Below are positions 1 through 7,672 of a DNA stretch of 64,000 bases, piece by piece; positions within the stretch are counted from its first letter, which is position 1, and each line of letters begins with the position of its first letter. The translations under genes and the position numbers were made by a program. The DNA is from JBCAXA01 sp038749025 (GTDB lineage Bacteria > Pseudomonadota > Gammaproteobacteria > Steroidobacterales > Woeseiaceae), in assembly GCA_038749025.1 (NCBI GenBank), contig JBCDIL010000006.1:1-64000 (forward strand), in the 5' to 3' direction. The notes under the pieces are model-generated. The model was not told the DNA's origin and made no database searches. It saw only the letters and a list, made by a program, of their open reading frames with translations.

Positions 1-1178
1 CTCGATAACGGTAGCGCGCCGTTACGCGCCCGTAATGGCTCGAAAGCGCTGACGGTCAATTCGATCAAAATCGTCGGTGCTGCGAAATCGACCGGCTCCA
101 AGTCGAGCTCCAACAGTCGCTGCCAATGACCGATTTCTTGAGCCAGTACGCCGGGTCGTATCACCCGCACGGTGGCCGGTGCATCGATGGCATAGAACGT
201 AAATCGCAGTGCGCGGACGCAGCGCTGCCGGCGACGCGCAAACCGCGCCAAGCGCTCTAACAAAATCGCTGCCATGCCGACCAAGCGCGCCTTATTCGCG
301 ATTTCCGCCGTCAACTCAAGCCGTGCGACAAACGGCTCGTCCGGCTGATACGCCTGCTGTGGATCAGCGCTCTGCCCATAGGCTCGATCAAGCTCCAATA
401 GCCGCGCCGGCCCGAACCGCTTTGCGAATCCGGTGCGTGGTAACCGCCGACAATCGCCGAGCGAGCGTACGCCCATCGCTGCGAGCCGTCGCAACACATC
501 ATCAGGCCAGCCTAGCGCGCTCAACGAGACGTCACGTAAGGCTGCATCCAACTGGTCAGTATCATCCACGACGGCGCCAGGGCGGCTGTGCGCTAACCAA
601 GCAGCCGCACGCGGCGTCGGCGCCATGGCCGTGGCGAAGTCGTGACTGCGCTGCTGCAGCTCGTGGGCTAGCAGGGCCAGCAAACGATCGAAACCACCAA
701 ACAAACGCCGGCTAGCACCTATTTCCAACAACAACACATCGGCTCGGTGGCAGACGACCGTCGGTGTAAACGTCAGTGCCATTTGCAACAACGCATTGCG
801 GCACTGCACGACTCGGTCGGGGAAAAAGGTGTACAGCCGTAAACCGGGGACCAATGCCATCGCGGCCGCTAACGTCATACCATCAGCCACCCCCTGCTCT
901 GCTGCAGCCGGCGTCATCGCCCGCACCGATAGCTGGCCACTTTCCTCAGCAATGATCGCCGCCTCAACCGCGCGCTGCGACGGGTCGATGTGCGACTCTA
1001 AAACCAATTCAGGTAGCGCGACCGCCAACCAGCGTCGCGGCGCAGTCGCTCGGGCGGCCGGTAACACGGGCGACATCGTCGGGGTAGACGGCGAGGAATC
1101 GATCGCCTCAAACGGCAGCGGAAGGGGCTCCCCCGCCTGCACCGCTGGCAAGCGAGTGACTGGCCGCGAAGCCGCCAT
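1..1178 (-). CDS. imuB: ImuB, Y-family polymerase-like mutasome protein (3' end beyond the window)
   Basis: ImuB is the non-catalytic Y-family polymerase relative that works with ImuA and DnaE2 in SOS-induced translesion synthesis. The frame reads without a stop from an ATG at 1178 to the left edge (about 392 codons). The N-terminus contains WLAVALPEL, and about residues 140-155 read ADVLLLEIGASRRLFGG, the ImuB version of the Y-family palm in which the catalytic acidic pair of true polymerases is missing. The little-finger and C-terminal region that binds the clamp and ImuA is mostly off the window. The start overlaps the imuA stop as TGATG, so translation is probably coupled. A dnaE2 gene would be expected further left; that is inference. 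Confidence 0.9.
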   Translation of the reverse strand, partial: MAASRPVTRLPAVQAGEPLPLPFEAIDSSPSTPTMSPVLPAARATAPRRWLAVALPELVLESHIDPSQRAVEAAIIAEESGQLSVRAMTPAAAEQGVADGMTLAAAMALVPGLRLYTFFPDRVVQCRNALLQMALTFTPTVVCHRADVLLLEIGASRRLFGGFDRLLALLAHELQQRSHDFATAMAPTPRAAAWLAHSRPGAVVDDTDQLDAALRDVSLSALGWPDDVLRRLAAMGVRSLGDCRRLPRTGFAKRFGPARLLELDRAYGQSADPQQAYQPDEPFVARLELTAEIANKARLVGMAAILLERLARFARRRQRCVRALRFTFYAIDAPATVRVIRPGVLAQEIGHWQRLLELDLEPVDFAAPTILIELTVSAFEPLRARNGALPLS

Positions 1179-1858
1179 CAGTCGGGCGACGCGGCTGCGT
1201 TCGGCGGCTTAGTGAGCGCGGGCCAAAAAGGACTCAGCGATTCGAATGCCGGGATACGTTGCGGCCGACCGCCACTGACTTTAAAAATATCGACCCCGGT
1301 GCCGCCACTGCCGGGCACCATCGCCAAGCGCAAACTCGCGGCCGAACTTTGCGCGCGTGCGGCCAATGGACGTAACAACACGGCGAGACTGTGACTATCC
1401 GCTGCCGCCAATTTGAGGCGCCGGGTCGCCGTGATATCCAGCGAACCGACCCAGCCCAGCACCGCCACCGCACTGCCTGAGGACAACGCCTCACCACACG
1501 CCCACACCACATCGCTGGCGGTCGATGCCTCTACCAACAAAACGCGCTCAACGTCGATACCCCACTGCAACAAGGCGGGCGCGTAGGCTTGGTAAGGCGA
1601 GCCGACCCAGACGATGTAGCCGTCGCGCTCCGCCAATAAGGCGGCCAATGCTGGCATCAAGAGCCGCAATTCACCGACCCCAACGGTATCGCTGAGCACC
1701 TCAATGAGTGTGTCGCGTGGCCAACCAGCGTGCGGTAAGGCCTGGTCGAGAGCGGTGTAACCGGTGCTGAGAGAAGCGGCCGTTTGCCCGTCTAGACTGT
1801 CGCGACTACAGCGCCACAGGGCACGCTGTTGCAGCAGTTTTTCGAGCGTCGGCTGCAT
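1178..1858 (-). CDS. imuA: ImuA, RecA-like mutasome protein
   Basis: ImuA (226 aa from this start) is a RecA/SulA-like protein that supports the ImuB-DnaE2 translesion polymerase during SOS mutagenesis. The typical opening STGYTALDQALPHAGWPR is followed by VGELRLLMPALAALL, matching the family. A RecA core is recognisable, but I see no clear Walker A lysine. The C-terminus has the usual GGRPQRIP segment. The gene begins four bases after the lexA stop and ends in a one-base overlap with imuB, so the three genes form one operon under the LexA boxes at 2487-2522. A longer frame starting at 1900 would overlap lexA by 38 bases; I prefer the ATG at 1858 because it follows the lexA stop directly. Confidence 0.9.
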   Translation of the reverse strand: MQPTLEKLLQQRALWRCSRDSLDGQTAASLSTGYTALDQALPHAGWPRDTLIEVLSDTVGVGELRLLMPALAALLAERDGYIVWVGSPYQAYAPALLQWGIDVERVLLVEASTASDVVWACGEALSSGSAVAVLGWVGSLDITATRRLKLAAADSHSLAVLLRPLAARAQSSAASLRLAMVPGSGGTGVDIFKVSGGRPQRIPAFESLSPFWPALTKPPNAAASPD

Positions 1859-1862
1859 CTTG

Positions 1863-2477
1863 TTAGTGCAGAGGCACGCCGTCTCGGATGACGCCGACAA
1901 CGACCCCTTCGATCACCAACGGTTGTTCATCGAGGTTGACCTGAATTGGCTCGAACTCTTCATTCTCTGGCATCAGCCATACCAGTTTGCCGTCCTGACG
2001 GTACCGCTTGACCGTCACCTCATCCTCAAGGCGCGCTACAACGATTTGGCGGCTGCGAATCTCCGGCGTGCGGTGCACGGCGACCAGATCGCCATCCAAG
2101 ATGCCAACGTCGCGCATACTCATGCCCTGCACACGTAATAGGTAGTGTGGCTTCGGCCGAAACAAAGCCGGATCAATCCGAAAATGTGCCTCGATATTCT
2201 GCTCAGCCAAGATCGGATGACCCGCCGCAACCCGACCGACCAATGGCAGCCCAAGCTGCTCGCGCAGCGAATCTTTCAAACGAATGCCACGGGAGGTACC
2301 CGGCACCAGTTCGAGTACCCCTTTGCGCTGCAGCGCCCTGAGATGCTCCTCCGCTGCGTTGGGTGACTTGAAGCCCAGTTCCGCAGCAATTTCCGCCCGT
2401 GTAGGCGGCATACCGGTTTCCTCGATAAAATCTTGGATCAGCTCAAGAATCTGCGATTGCCGTGGCGTGAGGTCCAT
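1863..2477 (-). CDS. lexA: LexA repressor, SOS regulator
   Basis: LexA (204 aa) represses SOS genes and cleaves itself when RecA filaments form. An N-terminal winged helix-turn-helix includes RAEIAAELGFKSPNAAEEHL (about 27-46). The self-cleavage site is Ala85-Gly86 in VAAGHP. The serine-lysine dyad is Ser120 in GMSM and Lys157 in VTVKRYR, nearly the Escherichia coli positions (84/85, 119, 156). Two LexA boxes lie immediately upstream, implying autoregulation. Downstream imuA and imuB are co-transcribed, placing the mutasome under direct LexA control. Length and motifs are complete, so the protein should be functional. Confidence 0.98.
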   Translation of the reverse strand: MDLTPRQSQILELIQDFIEETGMPPTRAEIAAELGFKSPNAAEEHLRALQRKGVLELVPGTSRGIRLKDSLREQLGLPLVGRVAAGHPILAEQNIEAHFRIDPALFRPKPHYLLRVQGMSMRDVGILDGDLVAVHRTPEIRSRQIVVARLEDEVTVKRYRQDGKLVWLMPENEEFEPIQVNLDEQPLVIEGVVVGVIRDGVPLH

Positions 2478-2486
2478 ATGCGTACC

Positions 2487-2502
2487 CTGTATGCATAAAC
2501 AG
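2487..2502 (-). promoter_or_regulatory. LexA (SOS) box 1 upstream of lexA
   Basis: CTGTATGCATAAACAG is a perfect match to the gammaproteobacterial LexA operator CTGT-N8-ACAG. It begins 10 bases upstream of the lexA start codon, as expected for autorepression. Confidence 0.9.
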
Positions 2503-2506
2503 TATG

Positions 2507-2522
2507 CTGGAAGTATATACAG
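2507..2522 (-). promoter_or_regulatory. LexA (SOS) box 2 upstream of lexA
   Basis: CTGGAAGTATATACAG matches CTGT-N8-ACAG with one mismatch and lies 20 bases (about two helical turns) from box 1, so two dimers could bind on one face. The E. coli lexA promoter also has two boxes. The site is 61 bases upstream of the divergent lipoprotein gene at 2584 and might affect that gene too; this is inference. Confidence 0.75.
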
Positions 2523-2583
2523 CTGCGATGAAAAAACTACCCCCTAATCGAGCGCGCCCTAAAGACGCGAAAATACTTACGAA

Positions 2584-3132
2584 ATGAATCGTTACCTATT
2601 GTTTTTAATCGTTTTCGCTATCTTGCTCAATGGCTGTTCGGGCTGGAGCGAGGAACGCTGCGCCAGTGCCGATTGGGAGCGCATCGGCGAAGACGACGGT
2701 GATGTCGGTCGTCCCCCAGAGCGTTTCGATCAATACCGCGACTACTGCGAACGCTACGGCGTCACCCCTGATCGCGAAGCCTACGACCTCGGGTATCTCG
2801 GCGGCCGCGATGACTATTGCACCGTCCGTGGCGGCCTCGAAGCTGGCCAGCGCGGCGACCGTTACCGTGGCATCTGCAAAGAAGGCTTCGATGAGGACTT
2901 TCGTCGCGGCCACCAACTCGGCCTGCGCTACTTCGCCCTGGAACGCGAGATAGCGGCCCTGCAAAGCCGCCGGGAGCAACTCGAGATGGAGTTGCGCTTC
3001 AACTCCGGCCTCACCCCGGAGCGGCGCGGCTATTACCAACAGCAGAGCATTCGCCTACGCGGCCAAATTGACCGCCTGGCTGATCAGCGCCAAGACCTCG
3101 ACGCCGCGGCTCGCCGCTTGCTAGCCGAATAA
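2584..3132 (+). CDS. DUF2799-type lipoprotein
   Basis: An exported lipoprotein of 182 aa and unknown function. The N-terminus is a short hydrophobic signal ending in the lipobox LLNGC (Cys18). After it come the spaced features of DUF2799 proteins: SADWERIGEDDG, a Cys-rich stretch with DYC, YDLGYLGGRDDYC and a repeat-like GYLGG/GLEAGQRG pattern up to about residue 100. The last 60 residues are charged and probably form a coiled coil (LEREIAALQSRREQLE, later LRGQIDRLADQRQDL). It is transcribed divergently from lexA and ends 145 bases before the Lpp-like gene. Family assignment is by motif resemblance only. Confidence 0.75.
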   Translation: MNRYLLFLIVFAILLNGCSGWSEERCASADWERIGEDDGDVGRPPERFDQYRDYCERYGVTPDREAYDLGYLGGRDDYCTVRGGLEAGQRGDRYRGICKEGFDEDFRRGHQLGLRYFALEREIAALQSRREQLEMELRFNSGLTPERRGYYQQQSIRLRGQIDRLADQRQDLDAAARRLLAE

Positions 3133-3213
3133 CGCCGCCATACCGCTAACGAACAAGTGTCGCTGCGCGACGACATAAGCCAACTAAAACCCGAATAAAA
3201 TCCGGTAAATACG

Positions 3214-3242
3214 TTGAACGGACCGGGTTATTACGAAATAAT
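3214..3242 (+). promoter_or_regulatory. Sigma-70-type promoter for the Lpp-like gene
   Basis: TTGAAC (3214-3219), a 17-base spacer, and AATAAT (3237-3242; 5 of 6 match to the -10 consensus) lie 36 bases before the start codon at 3278. The spacing is ideal, and abundant lipoproteins usually have strong promoters. Predicted from sequence only. Confidence 0.5.
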
Positions 3243-3277
3243 AGCGCCGCATTTCGTGCCATTTAAGGGAAAACCAC

Positions 3278-3583
3278 ATGAAAAGAAGCGTTATGAAAAT
3301 TAGCGCCATCGTCCTGAGCCTCGGTCTTGCTGCCGGTTGCGCTACGTCGAACGAAGCGATCGAACGCGCGCAGTCAACGGCTGATCAGGCCTTAGCTGAC
3401 GCTGCTGCTGCCAAGACTGCTGCTGATGCCGCACGTTCTGCTGCTGATCGCGCCAGTCAGGTTGCATCGAGTGCGCAGAGCACCGCCAGCCAAGCTTTGT
3501 CAGCGGCTAACGCTGCACAAGCAGCAGCTGACTCAAACCGTGAGCGTCTGGAGCGCATGTTCCAGAAGTCGATGTCTAAGTAA
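3278..3583 (+). CDS. Lpp/OprI-like alanine-zipper outer-membrane lipoprotein
   Basis: A 101-aa Braun-type lipoprotein candidate. The signal peptide ends in the lipobox LAAGC (Cys21), giving a mature protein of about 81 residues. The mature part is an alanine-rich heptad array (repeated ADAAAA, AADAARSAADRA, SAQSTASQA) typical of the trimeric alanine zipper of Lpp and OprI. The last residue is lysine, the residue through which Lpp is joined to peptidoglycan. A clear terminator follows, so the gene is monocistronic. An L,D-transpeptidase of the family that makes the Lpp-peptidoglycan link lies convergently next door (3670-4641). The family fit is good; covalent attachment is inferred. Confidence 0.85.
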   Translation: MKRSVMKISAIVLSLGLAAGCATSNEAIERAQSTADQALADAAAAKTAADAARSAADRASQVASSAQSTASQALSAANAAQAAADSNRERLERMFQKSMSK

Positions 3584-3605
3584 CTCGGCACGCCAACGAA
3601 ATATG

Positions 3606-3634
3606 AAACGCCGCTTTCGAGCGGCGTTTTTTTT
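3606..3634 (+). terminator. Rho-independent terminator of the Lpp-like gene
   Basis: A perfect 10-bp stem AAACGCCGCT / AGCGGCGTTT closed by a TTCG tetraloop and running into eight T residues (3627-3634). It is 22 bases after the stop codon at 3583. In the other direction the A-run before the stem could also serve the convergent ldt gene ending at 3670. Confidence 0.95.
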
Positions 3635-3669
3635 ACGCCTGCAATAAGCGTGTCGCCCGACCGTTACGT

Positions 3670-4641
3670 TTACGGCGACGCTGGGTCGCCAGTCTCTACA
3701 CCCGTTGGCTGGATGTCGCGTCCGATAATAGCCGGAATGCCATCGGCGCTAGCGACCAGTGCCTCGACCCGGCCCCAATCAATCTCGGCGGAACGCTCCG
3801 CCGTAACGGCAACGATCGCACGTGTCGCCTCGGTGAGTAGATCCGGCGGCGGCGCAGCTACCGCACCCTCCTCAACCTCGTCGGCGGCGTTGCTCGCCAG
3901 CACCGGATGAACCTCCAGTAACAGACGACCCCGTGTCCAGCCAGCCTTGACCGGCTGGTTAACAATCCGCACCGGTGTCCCGACAGCGACGCGCTCGAAC
4001 AAGGCTTCGATGTCCTCTGGAAACATCCGCAGGCAGCCGTGCGTGACCCGCATCCCGACGCCGGCCGGTCGGTTGGTACCGTGGATGAGATACCCCGGCA
4101 GACCGAGCCGCAGCGCTCGCGTGCCGAGTGGGTTATCGGGTCCCGGCGGGACCACCGCCGGCAGAAAATCGCCGTCAGCGGCGTGCTCGTCGCGAATGCT
4201 TTGCGGCACGTACCAACTGGGGTTGCGACTTTTGGCGGTAACGCGCGTTGCGCCGAGCGGGGTCTCCCAATCCATCCGGCCGATACTGATCGGGTGGGTC
4301 GTTACCCGCCCATCACCGGCGAAGTAATACAGCCGATACTCCGGCAAGTTGAGCACGACACCGCGACGTGGCGCAGCCGGCAACACGAACTCCAGCGGCA
4401 AGGTCACCGCCGCACCGTCTTTCGGTACCCAGATATCGACGTCCGGGTTGGCAACCTGCATGTCGTGGAAACCGAGATTGAAACGTCGCCCTACATCGAG
4501 CAACGTTTCGCTTGCTGCCGCGTTGACCGTTACCGTTGCGCCGATGACGTCATCGTCGAGGACGAAGCCGGACTCATCACTAGCCCAGGCATGACCAAGC
4601 AGTGACACCGTCAATACGAACGAACTCCCGACCCACTTCAC
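3670..4641 (-). CDS. L,D-transpeptidase with LysM-like N-terminus (YkuD/ErfK type)
   Basis: A periplasmic L,D-transpeptidase of 323 aa that forms 3-3 peptidoglycan crosslinks or attaches Lpp-type lipoproteins. The signal peptide is residues 1-20 (ends AWA), a LysM-like segment lies at about 37-82 (SETLLDVGRRFNLGF, then IWVPKDGAAVTLP), and the YkuD catalytic domain spans about 92-225. The catalytic motif is IHGT (His187) followed by THGCLRM with nucleophile Cys203. A 70-residue low-complexity tail follows. I chose GTG at 4641: it overlaps the ptrB stop as GTGA and starts exactly at the signal peptide, whereas the frame open to 4815 would encode an implausible arginine-rich N-terminus inside ptrB. 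Confidence 0.9.
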   Translation of the reverse strand: MKWVGSSFVLTVSLLGHAWASDESGFVLDDDVIGATVTVNAAASETLLDVGRRFNLGFHDMQVANPDVDIWVPKDGAAVTLPLEFVLPAAPRRGVVLNLPEYRLYYFAGDGRVTTHPISIGRMDWETPLGATRVTAKSRNPSWYVPQSIRDEHAADGDFLPAVVPPGPDNPLGTRALRLGLPGYLIHGTNRPAGVGMRVTHGCLRMFPEDIEALFERVAVGTPVRIVNQPVKAGWTRGRLLLEVHPVLASNAADEVEEGAVAAPPPDLLTEATRAIVAVTAERSAEIDWGRVEALVASADGIPAIIGRDIQPTGVETGDPASP

Positions 4642-6695
4642 CGGGGTGTCTCCGCCGCCAGCAACAGGAATGCGTAAACGAAACACGACTCGTGCAGGCG
4701 CTGATAACGACCGCTCTGACCGCCGTGGCCAGCGTCCATCTCCGTCTTCAATAAGATAACGCCCGCCCCCTGCTGACGCTCTCGCAGGCGCGCCACCCAC
4801 TTGGCCGGCTCCCAATACTGCACTTGCGAATCGTGCAAGCCGGCTGTCGCTAAGATGTGCGGATAGGCGGTTCGCGCCACATTGTCATAGGGCGAATAGG
4901 CCATCATCGTATGGTAGTCCGCCGCCTCGCGCGGATCGCCCCATTCCTGATACTCAAACGTCGTCAACGGAATGGAGTCATCGAGCATCGTTGTCACGAC
5001 GTCGACGAACGGAACCTCGGCAACAACAGCGTGATAGAGCGCCGGCTGCAGGTTCATCGCAGCACCGACCAACAAGCCGCCGGCACTGCCACCCATCGCG
5101 AACAAGCGATTCGGTTCTCCGCCCCCGAGACCAGCGAGATCGGCAGCAACCGCATTAAAGTCGTCGAAGCTCGCGTGCTTGCGCTTCAAGCGACCGCCAT
5201 CGTACCAACGTTGCCCGAGCTCAGAGCCGCCGCGGACGTGCGCGATCGCGACGACGAAGCCGCGGTCGACCAGCGCGAGCCAGCCTAACGAAAACGTTGG
5301 ATCGATGCTGTAGCCGTAAGCGCCGTAGCCGTAAACCAGCACGTTCGTAGAATGCTCTATGGGCTGATCCTTACGATACAGCAACGAAACAGGCACCTCA
5401 GCACCGTCATCGGTTGCCACCCAACGGCGCTCGGTCGCGTAACTGGCGGCCGAAAAATCACCGTTCACCGGCTCAACGTAAATGTCACGCTGTGACAAAT
5501 CGTCGAAACTGACAACCTTCAGTGTTGCCGGTTCAGCCATCGATTCGTAGCGTACGCGCACGCTCGCGCTGTCGTACTCGGGATTGTCGTCCAGTTCGAC
5601 GCTGTGCAACGCACCCCCAAAGTCGACGCGACGGCGGGTGTGACCGCTCATATCGAGGATGTCGATCGCCGACTGCGCCCGCTCGGTTAGTTCGATCGCC
5701 ACATAGCCATTGAATAGCTCAAACCCGGTCAACTGCGCAGCGTTGCTGTGCGCAACGACTTCGGTCCAGGTGCCCGGCGGCTCGCCGATGTTGGCTGTTC
5801 GGCATAGCCGACCATTTGGCGCCGCATCGTTGGTTAGTAGCCAGAACTCATCGCCATCGTAGTCGAGCGTCAGCTCGTGGCCATTATCGCGAGCGAGAAA
5901 GAGTTGCGGCTCGCTGTCTGGCTGGTCGCCGTCGATCAGTCGGTACTCGCTGGTTAGCGTGGCGTGCGAGGTGACCGTGACGTAATGACGCCGCGCTGTG
6001 CGCCCCAGCGTGCAGAAAAACGTCTCGTCGTTTTCGGTGTAAACCGCGCCGTTGTTCGTGATCGCGCGACCGTCCCAAGTTAATCGCAGAACGCGATACT
6101 CGCGAAGCGTATCGGGGTCTTTCGCAACGACGAACAGCGTTTTGTTGTCGTTAGCCCAAGCGATCCCTGCGGCGAGCCCGGCGATTCCGGTGTCGATCTC
6201 AGTACCGGTCGTTAAATCAACAACGCGCAGCGAATACAAGCGCCGCCCTTGCGTATCGACGGTATACGCCAACCAACGCTCATTCGTTGCGATGTCGATA
6301 TCACCGATCGCGAAAAAAGCGTGCCCCGAAGCCCGTTGGGGCCCATCGAGTAACAGCTCGCCGCTAGCCGTATCGGCCGTCCGGCCGCGCCAATGGGTCG
6401 CGTACTCGGAACCCGCGTCGTACCGATACCAATACCAATAGCCCCGATCATAGACAGGCGCCGACGTTTTCTCGTCGGCCATTCGCGAGCGAATCGCCGT
6501 GAACAACTCGTCGCGAACGCTCTCGGCATCGACCATAACGGCCGCCGTGTAGTCGTTCTCAGCCTGGAGGTGAGCGAGGACATCGGGGCTATCGCGTTCT
6601 GCCAACCAACCATACGGGTCGCTGCGTCGTTGCCCGTGCCGATAGTGGCGCTTCGGTCGTCGCTCCGGCGCTGGCTTCGCGGCTTGCTTAAACAT
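4638..6695 (-). CDS. ptrB: Oligopeptidase B (prolyl oligopeptidase family, S9A)
   Basis: A serine oligopeptidase of 685 aa that cleaves short peptides after basic residues. The N-terminal beta-propeller opens with DPYGWL, and the C-terminal alpha/beta hydrolase domain carries the oxyanion-side motif YGYGAYG. The catalytic triad is Ser537 in GGSAGG, Asp622 in LHDSQV and His657 in DAGHGG. Position and length match E. coli PtrB. It has no signal peptide, so it is probably cytoplasmic. It follows fabH by 8 bases and is translationally coupled to the ldt gene (GTGA), an uncommon setting for a fab cluster. Confidence 0.95.
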   Translation of the reverse strand: MFKQAAKPAPERRPKRHYRHGQRRSDPYGWLAERDSPDVLAHLQAENDYTAAVMVDAESVRDELFTAIRSRMADEKTSAPVYDRGYWYWYRYDAGSEYATHWRGRTADTASGELLLDGPQRASGHAFFAIGDIDIATNERWLAYTVDTQGRRLYSLRVVDLTTGTEIDTGIAGLAAGIAWANDNKTLFVVAKDPDTLREYRVLRLTWDGRAITNNGAVYTENDETFFCTLGRTARRHYVTVTSHATLTSEYRLIDGDQPDSEPQLFLARDNGHELTLDYDGDEFWLLTNDAAPNGRLCRTANIGEPPGTWTEVVAHSNAAQLTGFELFNGYVAIELTERAQSAIDILDMSGHTRRRVDFGGALHSVELDDNPEYDSASVRVRYESMAEPATLKVVSFDDLSQRDIYVEPVNGDFSAASYATERRWVATDDGAEVPVSLLYRKDQPIEHSTNVLVYGYGAYGYSIDPTFSLGWLALVDRGFVVAIAHVRGGSELGQRWYDGGRLKRKHASFDDFNAVAADLAGLGGGEPNRLFAMGGSAGGLLVGAAMNLQPALYHAVVAEVPFVDVVTTMLDDSIPLTTFEYQEWGDPREAADYHTMMAYSPYDNVARTAYPHILATAGLHDSQVQYWEPAKWVARLRERQQGAGVILLKTEMDAGHGGQSGRYQRLHESCFVYAFLLLAAETPR

Positions 6696-6703
6696 AGCAG
6701 TGC

Positions 6704-7672
6704 TCAGAATCGAACGAGCGCGCTGCCCCAGGTAAAACCACCGCCGAACGCTTCGAAAACCAGTCGCTGACCGCGCTGAATACGGCCATCGCGAACGGCG
6801 GTATCAAGCGCCAGCGGGACCGACGCGGCGGACGTATTACCGTGTTGGCCGACCGTTAGGATGACTTTATCCATCGATAATCCAAGCCGTTTCGCAGTCG
6901 CTTGAATGATCCGTGTATTGGCCTGGTGCGGGACCAACCAGTCGATGTCATCGTGGGTTAGATCGTTAGCCGTCAGCGCCGTCTCCGCAACATGCCCTAA
7001 GGTCTTGACCGCGACCTTAAAGACTTCGTTGCCCGCCATACGAATGACCGGCGAACCACGGTCTGCTTCGTCCTTGAACCGCGACGTACCGGACGTGGCA
7101 TGCAGCAAGTCGCCGTATTGGCCGTCCGCGCCCAAATGCGTTGAGTAAACACCGGGCTCATCGGACGGCGTGAGAATAACGGCGCCAGCGCCGTCACCGA
7201 ACAAAACGCAGGTGTTGCGATCGGTCCAATCGACGATCCGCGACAGCGTCTCGGCGCCGATCACTAATGCGCACTGCGCTTCGCCGCTGCGGACAAACTT
7301 GTCAGCGGTACCCAGCGCATACAAAAAGCCGGTACAAGCCGCTTCAACCGAAAACGCTGGGCACGGACCGATACCGAGGCGGCGCTGCAAAATCGTCCCG
7401 ATATTTGGAAAAGCGAGATCGGGCGTCGTGGTACCGATGACGATCAAATCAACATCAGCCGGTTTGAATCCACCTTGCTCGAACGCAGCGAGGGCGGCGT
7501 TGATTGCTAAATCCGACGTGGCTTGATCATCGGCCGCGATGTGGCGCTCTTCAATGCCGGTGCGAGTGCGTATCCACTCGTCGCTGGTATCGACCATTTT
7601 TTCGAGGTCGGCATTGGTCAGTACTTTCTCGGGCAGGTAACTACCGGTCGCCGCAATTCGCGAGTAGATCAT
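6704..7672 (-). CDS. fabH: Beta-ketoacyl-ACP synthase III
   Basis: FabH (322 aa) condenses acetyl-CoA with malonyl-ACP to start type II fatty acid synthesis. The triad is Cys113 in AACTGFLY, His249 in PHQANTR and Asn279 in GNTSAAS, all at family positions. Start ATG overlaps the plsX stop as ATGA. The usual partners fabD, fabG and acpP do not follow; ptrB does instead. Confidence 0.98.
   Translation of the reverse strand: MIYSRIAATGSYLPEKVLTNADLEKMVDTSDEWIRTRTGIEERHIAADDQATSDLAINAALAAFEQGGFKPADVDLIVIGTTTPDLAFPNIGTILQRRLGIGPCPAFSVEAACTGFLYALGTADKFVRSGEAQCALVIGAETLSRIVDWTDRNTCVLFGDGAGAVILTPSDEPGVYSTHLGADGQYGDLLHATSGTSRFKDEADRGSPVIRMAGNEVFKVAVKTLGHVAETALTANDLTHDDIDWLVPHQANTRIIQATAKRLGLSMDKVILTVGQHGNTSAASVPLALDTAVRDGRIQRGQRLVFEAFGGGFTWGSALVRF

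Noticed and set aside
209..715. Plus-strand open frame of 168 codons (and others to 1394)
   Set aside because: Antisense to imuB/imuA; composition is arginine/proline/serine-rich with no recognisable motif.
2605..3039. Minus-strand open frame of 144 codons
   Set aside because: Antisense shadow of the DUF2799 lipoprotein, which has a signal peptide, lipobox and family motifs.
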